From Actinomycetota bacterium (lineage in GTDB: Bacteria; Actinomycetota; Coriobacteriia; Anaerosomatales; Anaerosomataceae), in contig SBEH01000009.1 in NCBI GenBank assembly GCA_009668945.1, forward strand, positions 1 through 64,000: 64,000 nucleotides of DNA. The letters run 5' to 3'. The notes beneath the pieces are model-generated. The model saw nothing but the letters and a program-made list of their open reading frames with translations, was not told the origin of the DNA and searched no databases. Positions 49,082-57,143 of the stretch are shown here, one piece after another (position 1 is the stretch's first letter; each line of letters opens with the position of its first letter). The position numbers were made by a program, and so were the translations under genes.

Positions 49082-51223
49082 ATGGCGAAGAACGGGAAAC
49101 GTGGGCTGATCGGCGGGTTCAAGGATCCGGTTTCGCGCCCGCGGTTCATCATCTGGGCGGGAGTGGTGGTGCTCTCACTGCTCGCGTTCCTCATCGTTGC
49201 ATTCGGCGCGTCTTCCACGTACTGGTTCTGCAGTACGCTGTGCCACTCGGTACAGGGAGATGCGATCGCCGCGTACAACCAGGGGTCGCACAGCACGGTG
49301 AACTGCCTGTCGTGTCACGAGCCGGTCAATGGCGGACCGATCATCTTCACGTACAGGAAGGCCGAGGCGGGTGTTCTGGGTGCATATCAGCTGGCGACCA
49401 AGACCTATGCCTCGCCGCTGAATCCGATCAGCCACCTCGCTCTCAATCGCAGCGAGATGGACTTCTCCGACGACCACTGCACGCAGTGCCATAACCTGAA
49501 GAACCGTGTAGTGACGCCGAGCGAGGGCATCATCATCAACCACGATGCTCACACGGAGAAGGAGATCAACTGCACCGCGTGCCACAACCGTGTGGCACAC
49601 CCCGAGGACGGACTCGAGACCATCGCGAAGAATCCGGAGACGGGCGAGCCAGCTGCCAAGCATGCCGACTTCATGACGATGACGGCCTGCTTCCGTTGTC
49701 ACACGCTGACGAGCGAGTCGCCCTCGGGCGCCGAGTTCAAGGCTCCCGGCGCTTGTGCGACGTGCCACCCGGCGGACTTCGATCTGAAGCCGCCGAATCA
49801 CGACGCCGCCGACTTCTATCCCAAGGGCCATGCGCATCTCGCGATGATGGAAGTCGACCACGTGACCGGCCGCCCGGCGGAGAACATCATCCGTCCGGTC
49901 GAGCACGGCAAGTCCGAGGAGGGCGAGGAGTCCGCGGGCGAAGCAGAAGCCGAGGGTGAAGCCGAAGCAGAAGCAGAAGCCGAGGGTGAGGCCGAGGGCG
50001 CGGAGGAGGAGCACGATCCAGAGGTACTCCCGGTCGTTGCGGTGCAGGAAGTCGACTATTGCACCACCTGCCACGTGGAGAATGCCTTCTGCCTCGGGTG
50101 TCACGGCATGGAGATGCCGCACTCCGAGGAGTTCGAGACCAAGACGCATCCCGAGGCTGTCGCCACTCAGCTCGACAAGTGCGAGTTCTGCCACCAGCAG
50201 TCGGCAACGTTCTTCTGCGACAACTGTCACCATGGCAGCAAGGTCGGCTGGACGTACGATCCGGCAACTCCGTGGCAGAACCAGCACGCGAAGACCGTGG
50301 TCGAGAAGGGTGTTGCCGGTTGCCTCGGCGCATGCCACGAGCAGCAGTTCTGCGTGGACTGCCACACGGCGCTGAAGCCACTGCCGACCTCCCATAAGGC
50401 CGGTGACTGGCTGCACGCCGGACTCACTGTGACGTCCTATCCGGACGGGCACGCGGCACCAACGGCCGTGCATGCCCTGTCGGCTCAGAAGTCGATCGAT
50501 TCCTGCGATGTCTGTCACGGTCCTGGTGGTGTCAGTGCAGCGTTCTGCGCGAGCTGTCACGGCATCGAGATGCCGCACCCGGACACGTTCAAGACGAATC
50601 ACGTGTCAGGCCGGAACACCCCGCAGGTCTGCGCGAACTGCCACAAGGCCGCCGAGCTCTGCTCGGACTGCCACCACAAGGGAGCTGTGAACGGCGTGCC
50701 CTGGCAGAACCAGCATCCTGTGGCGGTTGCCGCCGAGGGTGCGGACCCGTGCTTCGAGAAGTGCCACCAGGACAAGACGTTCTGCGTGAACTGCCACACC
50801 ACGCTCAAGGCCATCCCGGCGTCGCACAAGGTCGGCGATTGGACCCGCCGAGCCACAGATGCCGGTGCGGCGCACCAGCTGGCTTACAAGGCCAGCCCGA
50901 CAGCGTGCGACTACTGCCACGGTGACGGCGGCGTGAATGCGGCGTTCTGTCAGAGCTGCCATCAGCTGCCCATGCCGCATGCCGAGAAGTACGCGGACGA
51001 GGGTCACCAGAAGGACCTACAGGCTGGCGTGACGAAGCCCGTCTGCCTGAACTGTCACGCGCAGATCTTCTGCGACAGCTGCCACCACGAGGGTGCGGTC
51101 GCCGATCAGCCGTGGCGCACGTACCATCCGGCGATCGTGAAGGACAAGGGCGCTCAGCCCTGCTTCGAGTGCCACGAACCGACCGTCTGCTCGCACTGCC
51201 ACGTGGGTCTGTCCAAGCAGTAG
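49082..51223 (+). CDS. Membrane-anchored multiheme c-type cytochrome (21 CxxCH + 3 CxxxCH)
   Basis: A 713-residue electron-transfer protein with an N-terminal anchor helix (IIWAGVVVLSLLAFLIVAFG). I count 21 CxxCH haem motifs and three CxxxCH motifs (CSTLCH, CLGACH, CFEKCH). The first six form a NapC/NirT-like module, then an acidic Glu/Ala linker (residues about 278-313) leads to three tandem modules of six. Each of these has the order CxxCH, FCxxCH-GxxMPH, CxxCH, CxxCHH, Cx(2-3)CH, CxxCH. It likely takes electrons from menaquinol to a partner or acceptor outside. ATG at 49082 has GGAG upstream. No biogenesis genes are near. Confidence 0.93.
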   Translation: MAKNGKRGLIGGFKDPVSRPRFIIWAGVVVLSLLAFLIVAFGASSTYWFCSTLCHSVQGDAIAAYNQGSHSTVNCLSCHEPVNGGPIIFTYRKAEAGVLGAYQLATKTYASPLNPISHLALNRSEMDFSDDHCTQCHNLKNRVVTPSEGIIINHDAHTEKEINCTACHNRVAHPEDGLETIAKNPETGEPAAKHADFMTMTACFRCHTLTSESPSGAEFKAPGACATCHPADFDLKPPNHDAADFYPKGHAHLAMMEVDHVTGRPAENIIRPVEHGKSEEGEESAGEAEAEGEAEAEAEAEGEAEGAEEEHDPEVLPVVAVQEVDYCTTCHVENAFCLGCHGMEMPHSEEFETKTHPEAVATQLDKCEFCHQQSATFFCDNCHHGSKVGWTYDPATPWQNQHAKTVVEKGVAGCLGACHEQQFCVDCHTALKPLPTSHKAGDWLHAGLTVTSYPDGHAAPTAVHALSAQKSIDSCDVCHGPGGVSAAFCASCHGIEMPHPDTFKTNHVSGRNTPQVCANCHKAAELCSDCHHKGAVNGVPWQNQHPVAVAAEGADPCFEKCHQDKTFCVNCHTTLKAIPASHKVGDWTRRATDAGAAHQLAYKASPTACDYCHGDGGVNAAFCQSCHQLPMPHAEKYADEGHQKDLQAGVTKPVCLNCHAQIFCDSCHHEGAVADQPWRTYHPAIVKDKGAQPCFECHEPTVCSHCHVGLSKQ

Positions 51224-51248
51224 GCGCGAGAGCGCGGTACGCATGAGC

Positions 51249-51278
51249 GGGGCCCGGCCGGTTCACCGGCCGGGCCCC
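51249..51278 (+). terminator. Strong hairpin after the cytochrome gene
   Basis: GGGGCCCGGCCGG pairs perfectly with CCGGCCGGGCCCC around TTCA, 26 bases after the stop, in a 13-base GC stem. The T-run is weak. Confidence 0.8.
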
Positions 51279-51323
51279 TCGTATTGCAGGTGCATGCCGC
51301 AAGGGGATGGTGGCGGCGGCACT

Positions 51324-51352
51324 TTGCCCTCGCAGGAATGTCCATGTATCAT
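51324..51352 (+). promoter_or_regulatory. Promoter of tRNA-Pro
   Basis: TTGCCC (51324-51329) and TATCAT (51347-51352) with a 17-base spacer, ending ten bases before the tRNA. Confidence 0.6.
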
Positions 51353-51361
51353 AGCGCCTCA

Positions 51362-51438
51362 CGGGATGTGGCTCAGCTTGGTAGAGCGCTGCGTTCGGGA
51401 CGCAGAGGTCGTGGGTTCGAATCCCGCCATCCCGACCA
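51362..51438 (+). tRNA. tRNA-Pro(CGG)
   Basis: A 77-base cloverleaf. The acceptor CGGGATG pairs with CATCCCG, the anticodon stem CTGCG/CGCAG encloses the loop TTCGGGA (anticodon CGG, proline codon CCG), the T-loop is GGTTCGAATCC, and CCA is encoded at the 3' end. Confidence 0.96.
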
Positions 51439-51450
51439 TTCTTGAGACCT

Positions 51451-51478
51451 CTGACGGGCCGGGTGACCGGCCCGTCAG
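51451..51478 (+). terminator. Hairpin after tRNA-Pro
   Basis: CTGACGGGCCGG pairs with CCGGCCCGTCAG around GTGA. It lies 12 bases after the tRNA and just before the DUF2085 gene. Confidence 0.7.
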
Positions 51479-51496
51479 CGTATCCGGGAGTGTGTG

Positions 51497-52174
51497 ATGC
51501 TGGAGTCTCTGTTCAAGGCGATCGGCTACGGTCTGTGTCATCAGCTGCCGGAGCGCTCCCTGTTCGGAGGAGGCTACCAGCTGCCGGTGTGTGCCCGCGA
51601 TACCGGAATCTACTTCGGATTCACGCTGGGTCTGATCGTGTTGGCCGTGCTGGCGCGCAAGTCACGTCCCTCGGAGCTGCCGCGGTGGCCCGTGCTCGTG
51701 CTCGTGGGGCTCTTCATCGCAGCGATGGGCTTCGACGGAACAACGTCGTATGCCGGATTGCGGTCCACAACGAACGACATCAGACTTGCGACCGGTCTCG
51801 CGACGGGATGGGGCCTGTCTGCGCTCACGTGGCCGATGGTCAATGCGCAGGTCTGGCGGGCGCCAGGTGACGGCCGAGTGCCGGACGGCGCACGGCAAGT
51901 GATGCTCTGGCTGGGCGGCGTCGCCGCTGCCTTCCCTCTAGTGCGCTGGGCGATGCCGGTCCTCGGCGCGGGCTTCCCGGTTGCGCTCGTCATTGCGATC
52001 CTGGCGACCTTTGCCACCATCAACATGGTCTTCATCGGCCTGATTCCGCGCTTCGAGCGCCGTGCCGCATCTCTGCGCGACCTCTGGCTACCACTCCTTC
52101 TCGCCAACGGGCTGACCGTTCTGGAACTCGCGGGAGCTGCGTGGCTGCGGTCCCTCGCGGAGAGTCTGCTATAG
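51497..52174 (+). CDS. DUF2085 membrane protein
   Basis: A 225-residue membrane protein with about six helices. GYGLCHQLPERSLFGGGYQLP and CARDTGIYFGF are the DUF2085 signature (Cys-His then Cys-Arg-Asp-T-Gly). The family function is unknown. ATG at 51497 follows GGGAG. Confidence 0.85.
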   Translation: MLESLFKAIGYGLCHQLPERSLFGGGYQLPVCARDTGIYFGFTLGLIVLAVLARKSRPSELPRWPVLVLVGLFIAAMGFDGTTSYAGLRSTTNDIRLATGLATGWGLSALTWPMVNAQVWRAPGDGRVPDGARQVMLWLGGVAAAFPLVRWAMPVLGAGFPVALVIAILATFATINMVFIGLIPRFERRAASLRDLWLPLLLANGLTVLELAGAAWLRSLAESLL

Positions 52175-52203
52175 CTCTCGCGCTCGGTGTCAGAGGAGCC
52201 CTC

Positions 52204-52209
52204 TACAAT
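52204..52209 (+). promoter_or_regulatory. -10 box upstream of the SOS-box gene
   Basis: TACAAT immediately precedes the dyad at 52212; no strong -35 is seen. Confidence 0.4.
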
Positions 52210-52211
52210 GT

Positions 52212-52231
52212 CTACGAACAGACGTTCGTAG
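52212..52231. promoter_or_regulatory. Perfect SOS-box (LexA) type palindrome
   Basis: CTACGAAC and GTTCGTAG are exact eight-base inverted repeats around AGAC. CGAAC-N4-GTTCG matches the LexA box known from Gram-positive bacteria. It covers the start of transcription and the edge of the ribosome binding site of the gene at 52244. Confidence 0.75.
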
Positions 52232-52243
52232 GAGGCGATTGCC

Positions 52244-52624
52244 ATGCATCAACTAGCGATTCTGACTGCTGCAGACGAGGGCCTTGCGAGGCGGATCGAT
52301 GCCGTGCGCGGCGAATGGGCGCATGCTCTGGGAGACAGCGATCATCTCGCTGCAGCCGCGCTTGTCACCGCAGAGCGCTTCGCGGACTGGGGCACCCGCG
52401 CCCTCGACCACAGAGAGACGGCGCGGGTGACCGCGTACTTCGGCGCGGTGGCCCGGAGGCGAATCTCCCGCGGACGGGACTGCGCCGCATCCGCAGCCAG
52501 GCGCCGTCTCGCGGCGGCTTCGATCGAGGCCGATCTGGTGAGTGCGGGCTGGACCGCGGCCCGGGCAGTCGCGGAAGCCCGGCGCGTGACCGGTCTTGAG
52601 TGCGGGCTGGGCGGAGCCGCCTAG
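52244..52624 (+). CDS. Hypothetical protein, probably SOS-regulated
   Basis: A 126-residue alanine- and arginine-rich helical protein (AILTAADEGLARRIDAVRGEWAHAL; RRRISRGRDCAASAARRRLAAA). I recognise no family. The perfect LexA-type palindrome 12 bases upstream, overlapping the transcription start, is the main clue: it may act in DNA damage. AGGAGG at 52230-52235 gives ATG at 52244. Confidence 0.65.
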   Translation: MHQLAILTAADEGLARRIDAVRGEWAHALGDSDHLAAAALVTAERFADWGTRALDHRETARVTAYFGAVARRRISRGRDCAASAARRRLAAASIEADLVSAGWTAARAVAEARRVTGLECGLGGAA

Positions 52625-53064
52625 GGCGCTGAGTGCGCCGCAAGCACCGTGCGGTCGTCGTACGAGAAAACCCAAATGCGCTTGCTGCTCAACTCGCCGC
52701 CGGCTTCGCCGTACGCTTCGTATACGATCCACGCGGGCTGGCCCTCGAACGTGCCCAACTCCACTGCGAAGGGCAACGAGATGTCGTCCGTCGGGAAGTC
52801 CGAAGTCAGGGTGTCTGCCAGTGCCGACGCGTCCTCGCCGTGACCCCTCAGGTCCGCGAGCGCTTCCTGGCGCACTTCCGGAGCCTCTTCGCCCATCACC
52901 CTTGACGCCGCGCCGGGCCTCGCGTCGAGCAGCGCCTGAGGGAGATCGCCGACCGTGTAGTCACCCCCTTCGGGTATATAGGTCACACGCGAGGGTGACG
53001 CGCATGCTGTGAGCGCGGTGAGCAAGATGACCGACAGTGCCAGCGTTAGGCGATGGCCGCGCAT
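52621..53064 (-). CDS. Secreted lipoprotein, unknown function
   Basis: A 147-residue protein with a signal peptide ending in LLTALTACASPS, a lipobox. The mature part is acidic with no recognised domain (DYTVGDLPQALLDARPG, ELGTFEGQPAWIVYEAYGE, WVFSYDDRTVLAAHS). It converges on the SOS-box gene, overlapping by four bases. Confidence 0.7.
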   Translation of the reverse strand: MRGHRLTLALSVILLTALTACASPSRVTYIPEGGDYTVGDLPQALLDARPGAASRVMGEEAPEVRQEALADLRGHGEDASALADTLTSDFPTDDISLPFAVELGTFEGQPAWIVYEAYGEAGGELSSKRIWVFSYDDRTVLAAHSAP

Positions 53065-53139
53065 GTGGGTGTCCTCCGAACGTCGCCATTCACGACAATA
53101 CTAACCGATGAGGCACGGATCATCCGCCGAAGGGTCCCG

Positions 53140-53946
53140 ATGCATTCGATCATCTGCTTCACGTCCGATTTCGGGACATCCGATACCTGGGTCGGCGTGT
53201 GCCATGCGGTCATCTATCGGGCCTGCCCGCAGGTTCGCGTCGTGGACCTCGCGCACGACATCCCGCCGTACGACATCCGGAAGGCCGCGGCCGTCGCGGC
53301 ATCCGGTGTCTGGCAGCTGCCGGAGGCTCTCCACCTGGTTGTGGTCGACCCGGGGGTCGGCGGGAATCGCAGGAACCTCGTTCTCGTCACCGGCGAGGGA
53401 AGCATCCTGGTCGGACCTGACAACGGAGTCCTGATTCCAGCGACGTGGCGAAGCGGCGGTGTTGACCGCGCGTACTCGATAGAGAGCTCGCATCTGGACT
53501 TCAACGCGCCCCTTGCTACCTTCCACGCCCGGGATGTGCTGGCGCCTGCCGCCGCGCTGCTCGCCTGCGGAATCGATGTCGCTGCATTCGGAGAGGCGAT
53601 CGACGTCGGCAGTCTGGTGCCGCCTCCGTTCGAACTCGGACATGCCGAGGGGGACGTGACTGTGGCTGAGGTGATCGATCTCGACCGGTTTGGATCGATA
53701 CGCATAGCCGTCGCCGAATCCGATGTCGTCGAGAGAGGTCTGGACAAGGGCAAGGTCGAGGTAGTCCTCGGTCATGCGCGTGTCGAGGTGCCGTTCGGCG
53801 GCACTTTCTCTGACGTTGCCGAGGGCGACCCCGTCGCCCTGATCGACTCCTCCGGGTGGCTCACGATCGCCATCAGGATGGGCAGCGCTGCCGAGCGCTA
53901 TGGCGTCGAACCCGGAATCGTGGCCCGCGTCCGCTCCCTGGCCTAG
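53140..53946 (+). CDS. SAM hydroxide adenosyltransferase / hydrolase (DUF62 family)
   Basis: A 268-residue protein of the fluorinase/chlorinase superfamily; the common bacterial members split SAM into adenosine and methionine with water. FTSDFGTSDTWVG, VVDLAHDIPPYDI, LVVVDPGVGG, VGPDNGVLIP and FHARDVLAPAAA are all present. ATG at 53140. MTAP, which handles a related nucleoside, lies about 1.1 kb downstream. Confidence 0.87.
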   Translation: MHSIICFTSDFGTSDTWVGVCHAVIYRACPQVRVVDLAHDIPPYDIRKAAAVAASGVWQLPEALHLVVVDPGVGGNRRNLVLVTGEGSILVGPDNGVLIPATWRSGGVDRAYSIESSHLDFNAPLATFHARDVLAPAAALLACGIDVAAFGEAIDVGSLVPPPFELGHAEGDVTVAEVIDLDRFGSIRIAVAESDVVERGLDKGKVEVVLGHARVEVPFGGTFSDVAEGDPVALIDSSGWLTIAIRMGSAAERYGVEPGIVARVRSLA

Positions 53947-53989
53947 CGGCGGCGTTCATGTCAGAGCGCCCGGCTAGTCTGTCGCCATC

Positions 53990-55018
53990 ATGGCAGAATC
54001 ATCGGAGGTGCGGGTCATGGTGCGGCAGTACGTGGCGGATCTGTGTGCGGGCGACCGCGTAGATTCGGTGTTCGCCTTGGCGGCGAAGGAGATGCGTGAG
54101 GCCCGGACCGGCGAGCCGTACCTGGTTCTCGAGCTGGCGGATCGCACCGGACGGATCGGCGGAATCATGTTCCGACCCGGACCCGAAGCTGCCTCCGTCC
54201 CGTCCGGCACTGTTGTCCGAGTGCGCGGGTCGGTCACAAGTTACCGCGGCGTCCTTCGCATCAGTGCCCAGTCCGTGAGGGTCGTGCGTCGGTACGCGCT
54301 CGCAGAACTCGTCCCTGCAGGAACTCGCGATGAGGCGGAGCTTGTAGCCGAGCTTCGCGCGCTTGCGGCCTGCGTCGTCGATTCTGCGTTGTCGGCGGTG
54401 GTGCGCGGTGTGTTCGGCGACAGAGCGTTCTTCAAGCGGTTCAGGGAATGTCCGGCCTCGCGCGAATACCACCACGCCTACCTCGGAGGTCTGCTCGAGC
54501 ATACGGTCGGAGTCGCCACGCTCTGCAGAGCGATGTGCGACCTGTACCCTCATGCTGATGCGGATCTCCTGATCGCCGCCGCACTGCTGCACGACATCGG
54601 GAAGGTGGACGAACTCCGCTACTCTCCGGGTATCGAGTACACGGACGAGGGGCGCATGCTCGGGCATGTGGTCCTGGGGGAACGCCGCGTCTACGCGGCT
54701 GTCGAGTCACTGGAGGGTGTGGTACCTCGAGACGTCGCCACGAGGTTGGCTCACGTCCTCATCGCTCACCATGGTGAGCTTGAGTGGGGCTCGCCGAAGC
54801 GACCGTGCACGCTGGAGGCCTTGATGCTCCACCATGCGGACAACGTTGACGCCAAGACCGCCGGATTCATCGCAGCGGCCGCCTCCGCGGGACGCGTCGA
54901 CGAGCCGTGGACGGACGCCGGGAACCTATTCCGGCGACCCTTGTGGGCCCCTCGCGCCGTCGAGGACGACAGGCCCGCGGCGCCGGTTGACGAAGGGCAG
55001 TACGCTCTCACGGCATAG
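53990..55018 (+). CDS. 3'-5' exoribonuclease YhaM-like (OB-fold + HD)
   Basis: A 342-residue protein. An N-terminal OB-fold nucleic-acid-binding domain (LVLELADRTGRIGGIMFRPG) is followed by an HD domain. The metal-binding motif is in EYHHAYLGGLLEHT and AALLHDIGKVDEL, with IAHHGELEWGSP for the second metal. YhaM trims RNA from the 3' end in Gram-positive bacteria. ATG at 53990. Confidence 0.86.
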   Translation: MAESSEVRVMVRQYVADLCAGDRVDSVFALAAKEMREARTGEPYLVLELADRTGRIGGIMFRPGPEAASVPSGTVVRVRGSVTSYRGVLRISAQSVRVVRRYALAELVPAGTRDEAELVAELRALAACVVDSALSAVVRGVFGDRAFFKRFRECPASREYHHAYLGGLLEHTVGVATLCRAMCDLYPHADADLLIAAALLHDIGKVDELRYSPGIEYTDEGRMLGHVVLGERRVYAAVESLEGVVPRDVATRLAHVLIAHHGELEWGSPKRPCTLEALMLHHADNVDAKTAGFIAAAASAGRVDEPWTDAGNLFRRPLWAPRAVEDDRPAAPVDEGQYALTA

Positions 55019-55096
55019 AGTGGCTGCTGCTTGGGCTACAATCTTCCGGTGGCGCGCGGCCATGAGTCTCAACGACACCGGAGCGAGGAGCGATCG

Positions 55097-55894
55097 ATGG
55101 CGAGTCCCAATGCGGAGATCGGGGTCTTTGGCGGAACCGGGTTCCATTCCCTCCTGGACAATCCGGTTGAGGTGAAGGTCCAGACACCCTACGGCGAACC
55201 CTCCGACACGCTGACGGTGGGCGAAATCGCGGGCCGCAGTGTCGCATTCCTGCCACGCCACGGCTCGAAGCACACACTACCCCCGCACATGATCAACTAC
55301 CGGGCGAACATCTGGGCAATGAAGGATCTGGGTGTCACGAGGATCATCGGGCCGAACGCGTGCGGGTCGCTGCAGGCGCACGTCAAGGCCGGGGACTTCG
55401 TCATCTGCGACCAGTTCGTCGACCGCACCTGGGGACGCAAGGACACGTACTACGACGGTCCGCGGACGACGCACGTCTCCTCGGCGGATCCCTACTGTCC
55501 GACGATGCGGGCTGTGGCGGTCGAGAAGGCGAGCGGCCTGGGCCTCAAGGTTCACGAGCGGGGCACGGTGGTGGTCATCCAGGGCCCGCGGTTCTCGACA
55601 CGGTCCGAGTCGAGGTGGTTCGCGACGCAGGGGTGGGAGGTCATCAACATGACACAGTACCCCGAGTGCTACCTCGCGCGGGAACTCGAAATGTGCTACT
55701 GCAACATCTCGATCATCACCGACCACGATGCCGGGGTCGAAGGTGTGGAGGAGCCGGTCTCCAACGACGAGGTCGTGCGGGTGTTCGCCGCGAGCAACCA
55801 GAAGCTGAAAGACCTTCTCTACGCGATGATCCCGGCTTTGCCCCAGGAGCGTCCGTGCGCGTGTGCCTCCGCTCTGGAGGGCGCTTCGTTCTAG
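55097..55894 (+). CDS. mtnP: S-methyl-5'-thioadenosine phosphorylase
   Basis: A 265-residue purine phosphorylase that recycles methylthioadenosine from polyamine synthesis. GVFGGTGFHSLLDN, PRHGSKHTLPPHMINYRANIWAM and VIQGPRFSTRSES are MTAP signatures, and NMTQYPECYLARELEMCY carries the active-site methionine and tyrosine. The C-terminal PCACASALEG is slightly longer than usual. ATG at 55097 with GAGGAG upstream. Confidence 0.9.
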   Translation: MASPNAEIGVFGGTGFHSLLDNPVEVKVQTPYGEPSDTLTVGEIAGRSVAFLPRHGSKHTLPPHMINYRANIWAMKDLGVTRIIGPNACGSLQAHVKAGDFVICDQFVDRTWGRKDTYYDGPRTTHVSSADPYCPTMRAVAVEKASGLGLKVHERGTVVVIQGPRFSTRSESRWFATQGWEVINMTQYPECYLARELEMCYCNISIITDHDAGVEGVEEPVSNDEVVRVFAASNQKLKDLLYAMIPALPQERPCACASALEGASF

Positions 55895-55922
55895 AGTCCG
55901 CGCTCCCAGGTCTTGTGCCACT

Positions 55923-55941
55923 TTGTAACTGCGCGTTACCA
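55923..55941. promoter_or_regulatory. Candidate Rex operator
   Basis: TTGTAAC (55923-55929) and GTTACCA (55935-55941) form a near-perfect dyad around TGCGC, 30 bases before the rex start. It resembles the Rex box TTGTGAA-N-TTCACAA, with the AAC/GTT core seen in actinobacteria. Confidence 0.55.
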
Positions 55942-55971
55942 TGTCCCAAGCACGACGAGAGCGAAGGGGCC

Positions 55972-56631
55972 ATGGTGACCGCTACGCGCGATGAGGCTCG
56001 CATTCCCGAAGGCGTGATAGAACGCCTGCCGGCATACCTCAACGTCCTCATCCAGCTCAAGGGAGATGAGGTCCACACCGTGTCTTCCGCGCGACTTGGA
56101 GAACTGACGTCGGTGAATCCTGCCCAGATACGTCGTGACTTGACGCACTTCGGGTCGTTCGGCAAGCGGGGCGTTGGGTACGACATCGACCTGCTCGTCG
56201 AACGGATCCAGCATATCCTCGGTTCGGACCACGTGCACAAGCTCGCGCTGGTCGGCGCAGGGAATCTCGGATCCGCCATCGCGGGGTACAACGGCCTGAA
56301 GCAGCACCGGTTCGTGGTCGCTGCCATATTCGACAGCGACCGGCGCAAGGTCGGCAAGCGCATCGGCGATACAGTGGTGCAGCCGGCTGACGATCTGGCG
56401 CAGACAGTGAAGCATCTCGGCATCCGCATCGGCGTCGTTGCCGTACCGCCGGACGCTGCCCAGCAGGTGACTGACGCGCTCTCGAGTGCGGGGGTCAAGG
56501 TGATACTGAACTACACGCCCGTTATCGTCCGGGTCCCGGCTGGCGTGACACTACACAACACCGATCCCGTGCAGGAGCTGCTGCACACGCTCTACTACCT
56601 GTCGCGTCGCGAGGAGTCGGGGAAGGCCTAG
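55972..56631 (+). CDS. rex: Redox-sensing transcriptional repressor Rex
   Basis: A 219-residue repressor that senses the NADH/NAD ratio. The N-terminal winged helix (RLPAYLNVLIQLKGDEVHTVSSARLGELTSVNPAQIRRDLTHFG) binds DNA, and VGAGNLGSAIAGY is the NAD-binding Rossmann motif. The C-terminus ends NTDPVQELLHTLYYL. It should control fermentation and respiratory genes and probably itself. ATG at 55972 follows GAAGGGG. Confidence 0.92.
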   Translation: MVTATRDEARIPEGVIERLPAYLNVLIQLKGDEVHTVSSARLGELTSVNPAQIRRDLTHFGSFGKRGVGYDIDLLVERIQHILGSDHVHKLALVGAGNLGSAIAGYNGLKQHRFVVAAIFDSDRRKVGKRIGDTVVQPADDLAQTVKHLGIRIGVVAVPPDAAQQVTDALSSAGVKVILNYTPVIVRVPAGVTLHNTDPVQELLHTLYYLSRREESGKA

Positions 56632-56758
56632 AGGCGGACTCGACTGCGGCCGACGGCTCGTGGCGCGTAGCGCAGATCGGGCCGGAGGTGGTAAGCTGGC
56701 GTTCGTTCACGCGGGCACGACAGCCGGTGGTGTCGGCCCTGAGTATCGAGGAGGGCGT

Positions 56759-56974
56759 ATGGCTGCGTTCCTGTTGCCTGGCGGCTGGGAGATTTGGGCC
56801 ATCCTTGCGGTCGTTCTTCTGCTCTTCGGCCCCACTCAGCTGCCGAAGCTCGCGAAGATGTTCGGCAAGTCGGCCAAGGCGCTTAAGGACGGCATGGATG
56901 CCGGCATGAAGGAGGACGAAGAGGCTCCGGCGCCGCAGAAGGCCGCCAAGACCGAGGATGATGCCGAGGAGTGA
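56759..56974 (+). CDS. tatA: Twin-arginine translocase TatA/TatE family subunit
   Basis: A 71-residue protein: short N-terminal helix (WEIWAILAVVLLLFG), the FGPTQLPKLAKMFGKSAKAL hinge and amphipathic helix, and an acidic tail. It would form the Tat pore that exports folded redox proteins. No tatC in the window. ATG at 56759 follows GAGGAGGG. Confidence 0.87.
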   Translation: MAAFLLPGGWEIWAILAVVLLLFGPTQLPKLAKMFGKSAKALKDGMDAGMKEDEEAPAPQKAAKTEDDAEE

Positions 56975-56998
56975 CATCCCCGGCCAAGCGAGAACACG

Positions 56999-57022
56999 AA
57001 GGGCGCCTGTGCAGGCGCCCTT
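56999..57022 (+). terminator. Terminator after tatA
   Basis: AAGGGCGCCTG pairs exactly with CAGGCGCCCTT around two bases, 24 bases after the tatA stop. Confidence 0.8.
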
Positions 57023-57036
57023 CCGCATCTTCCGGC

Positions 57037-57065
57037 TTGTGTCCCCCAAGAGGCGCCGCTATACT
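57037..57065 (+). promoter_or_regulatory. Promoter of greA
   Basis: TTGTGT (57037-57042) and TATACT (57060-57065) with a 17-base spacer, 78 bases before the greA start. Confidence 0.7.
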
Positions 57066-57143
57066 CTCGTGAGCCGTGACACGGGCGGCAGTGCGGGGAT
57101 CTTGCGCACGGCCCCCCCGATGACCGAACTACAGGAGCTGCAC

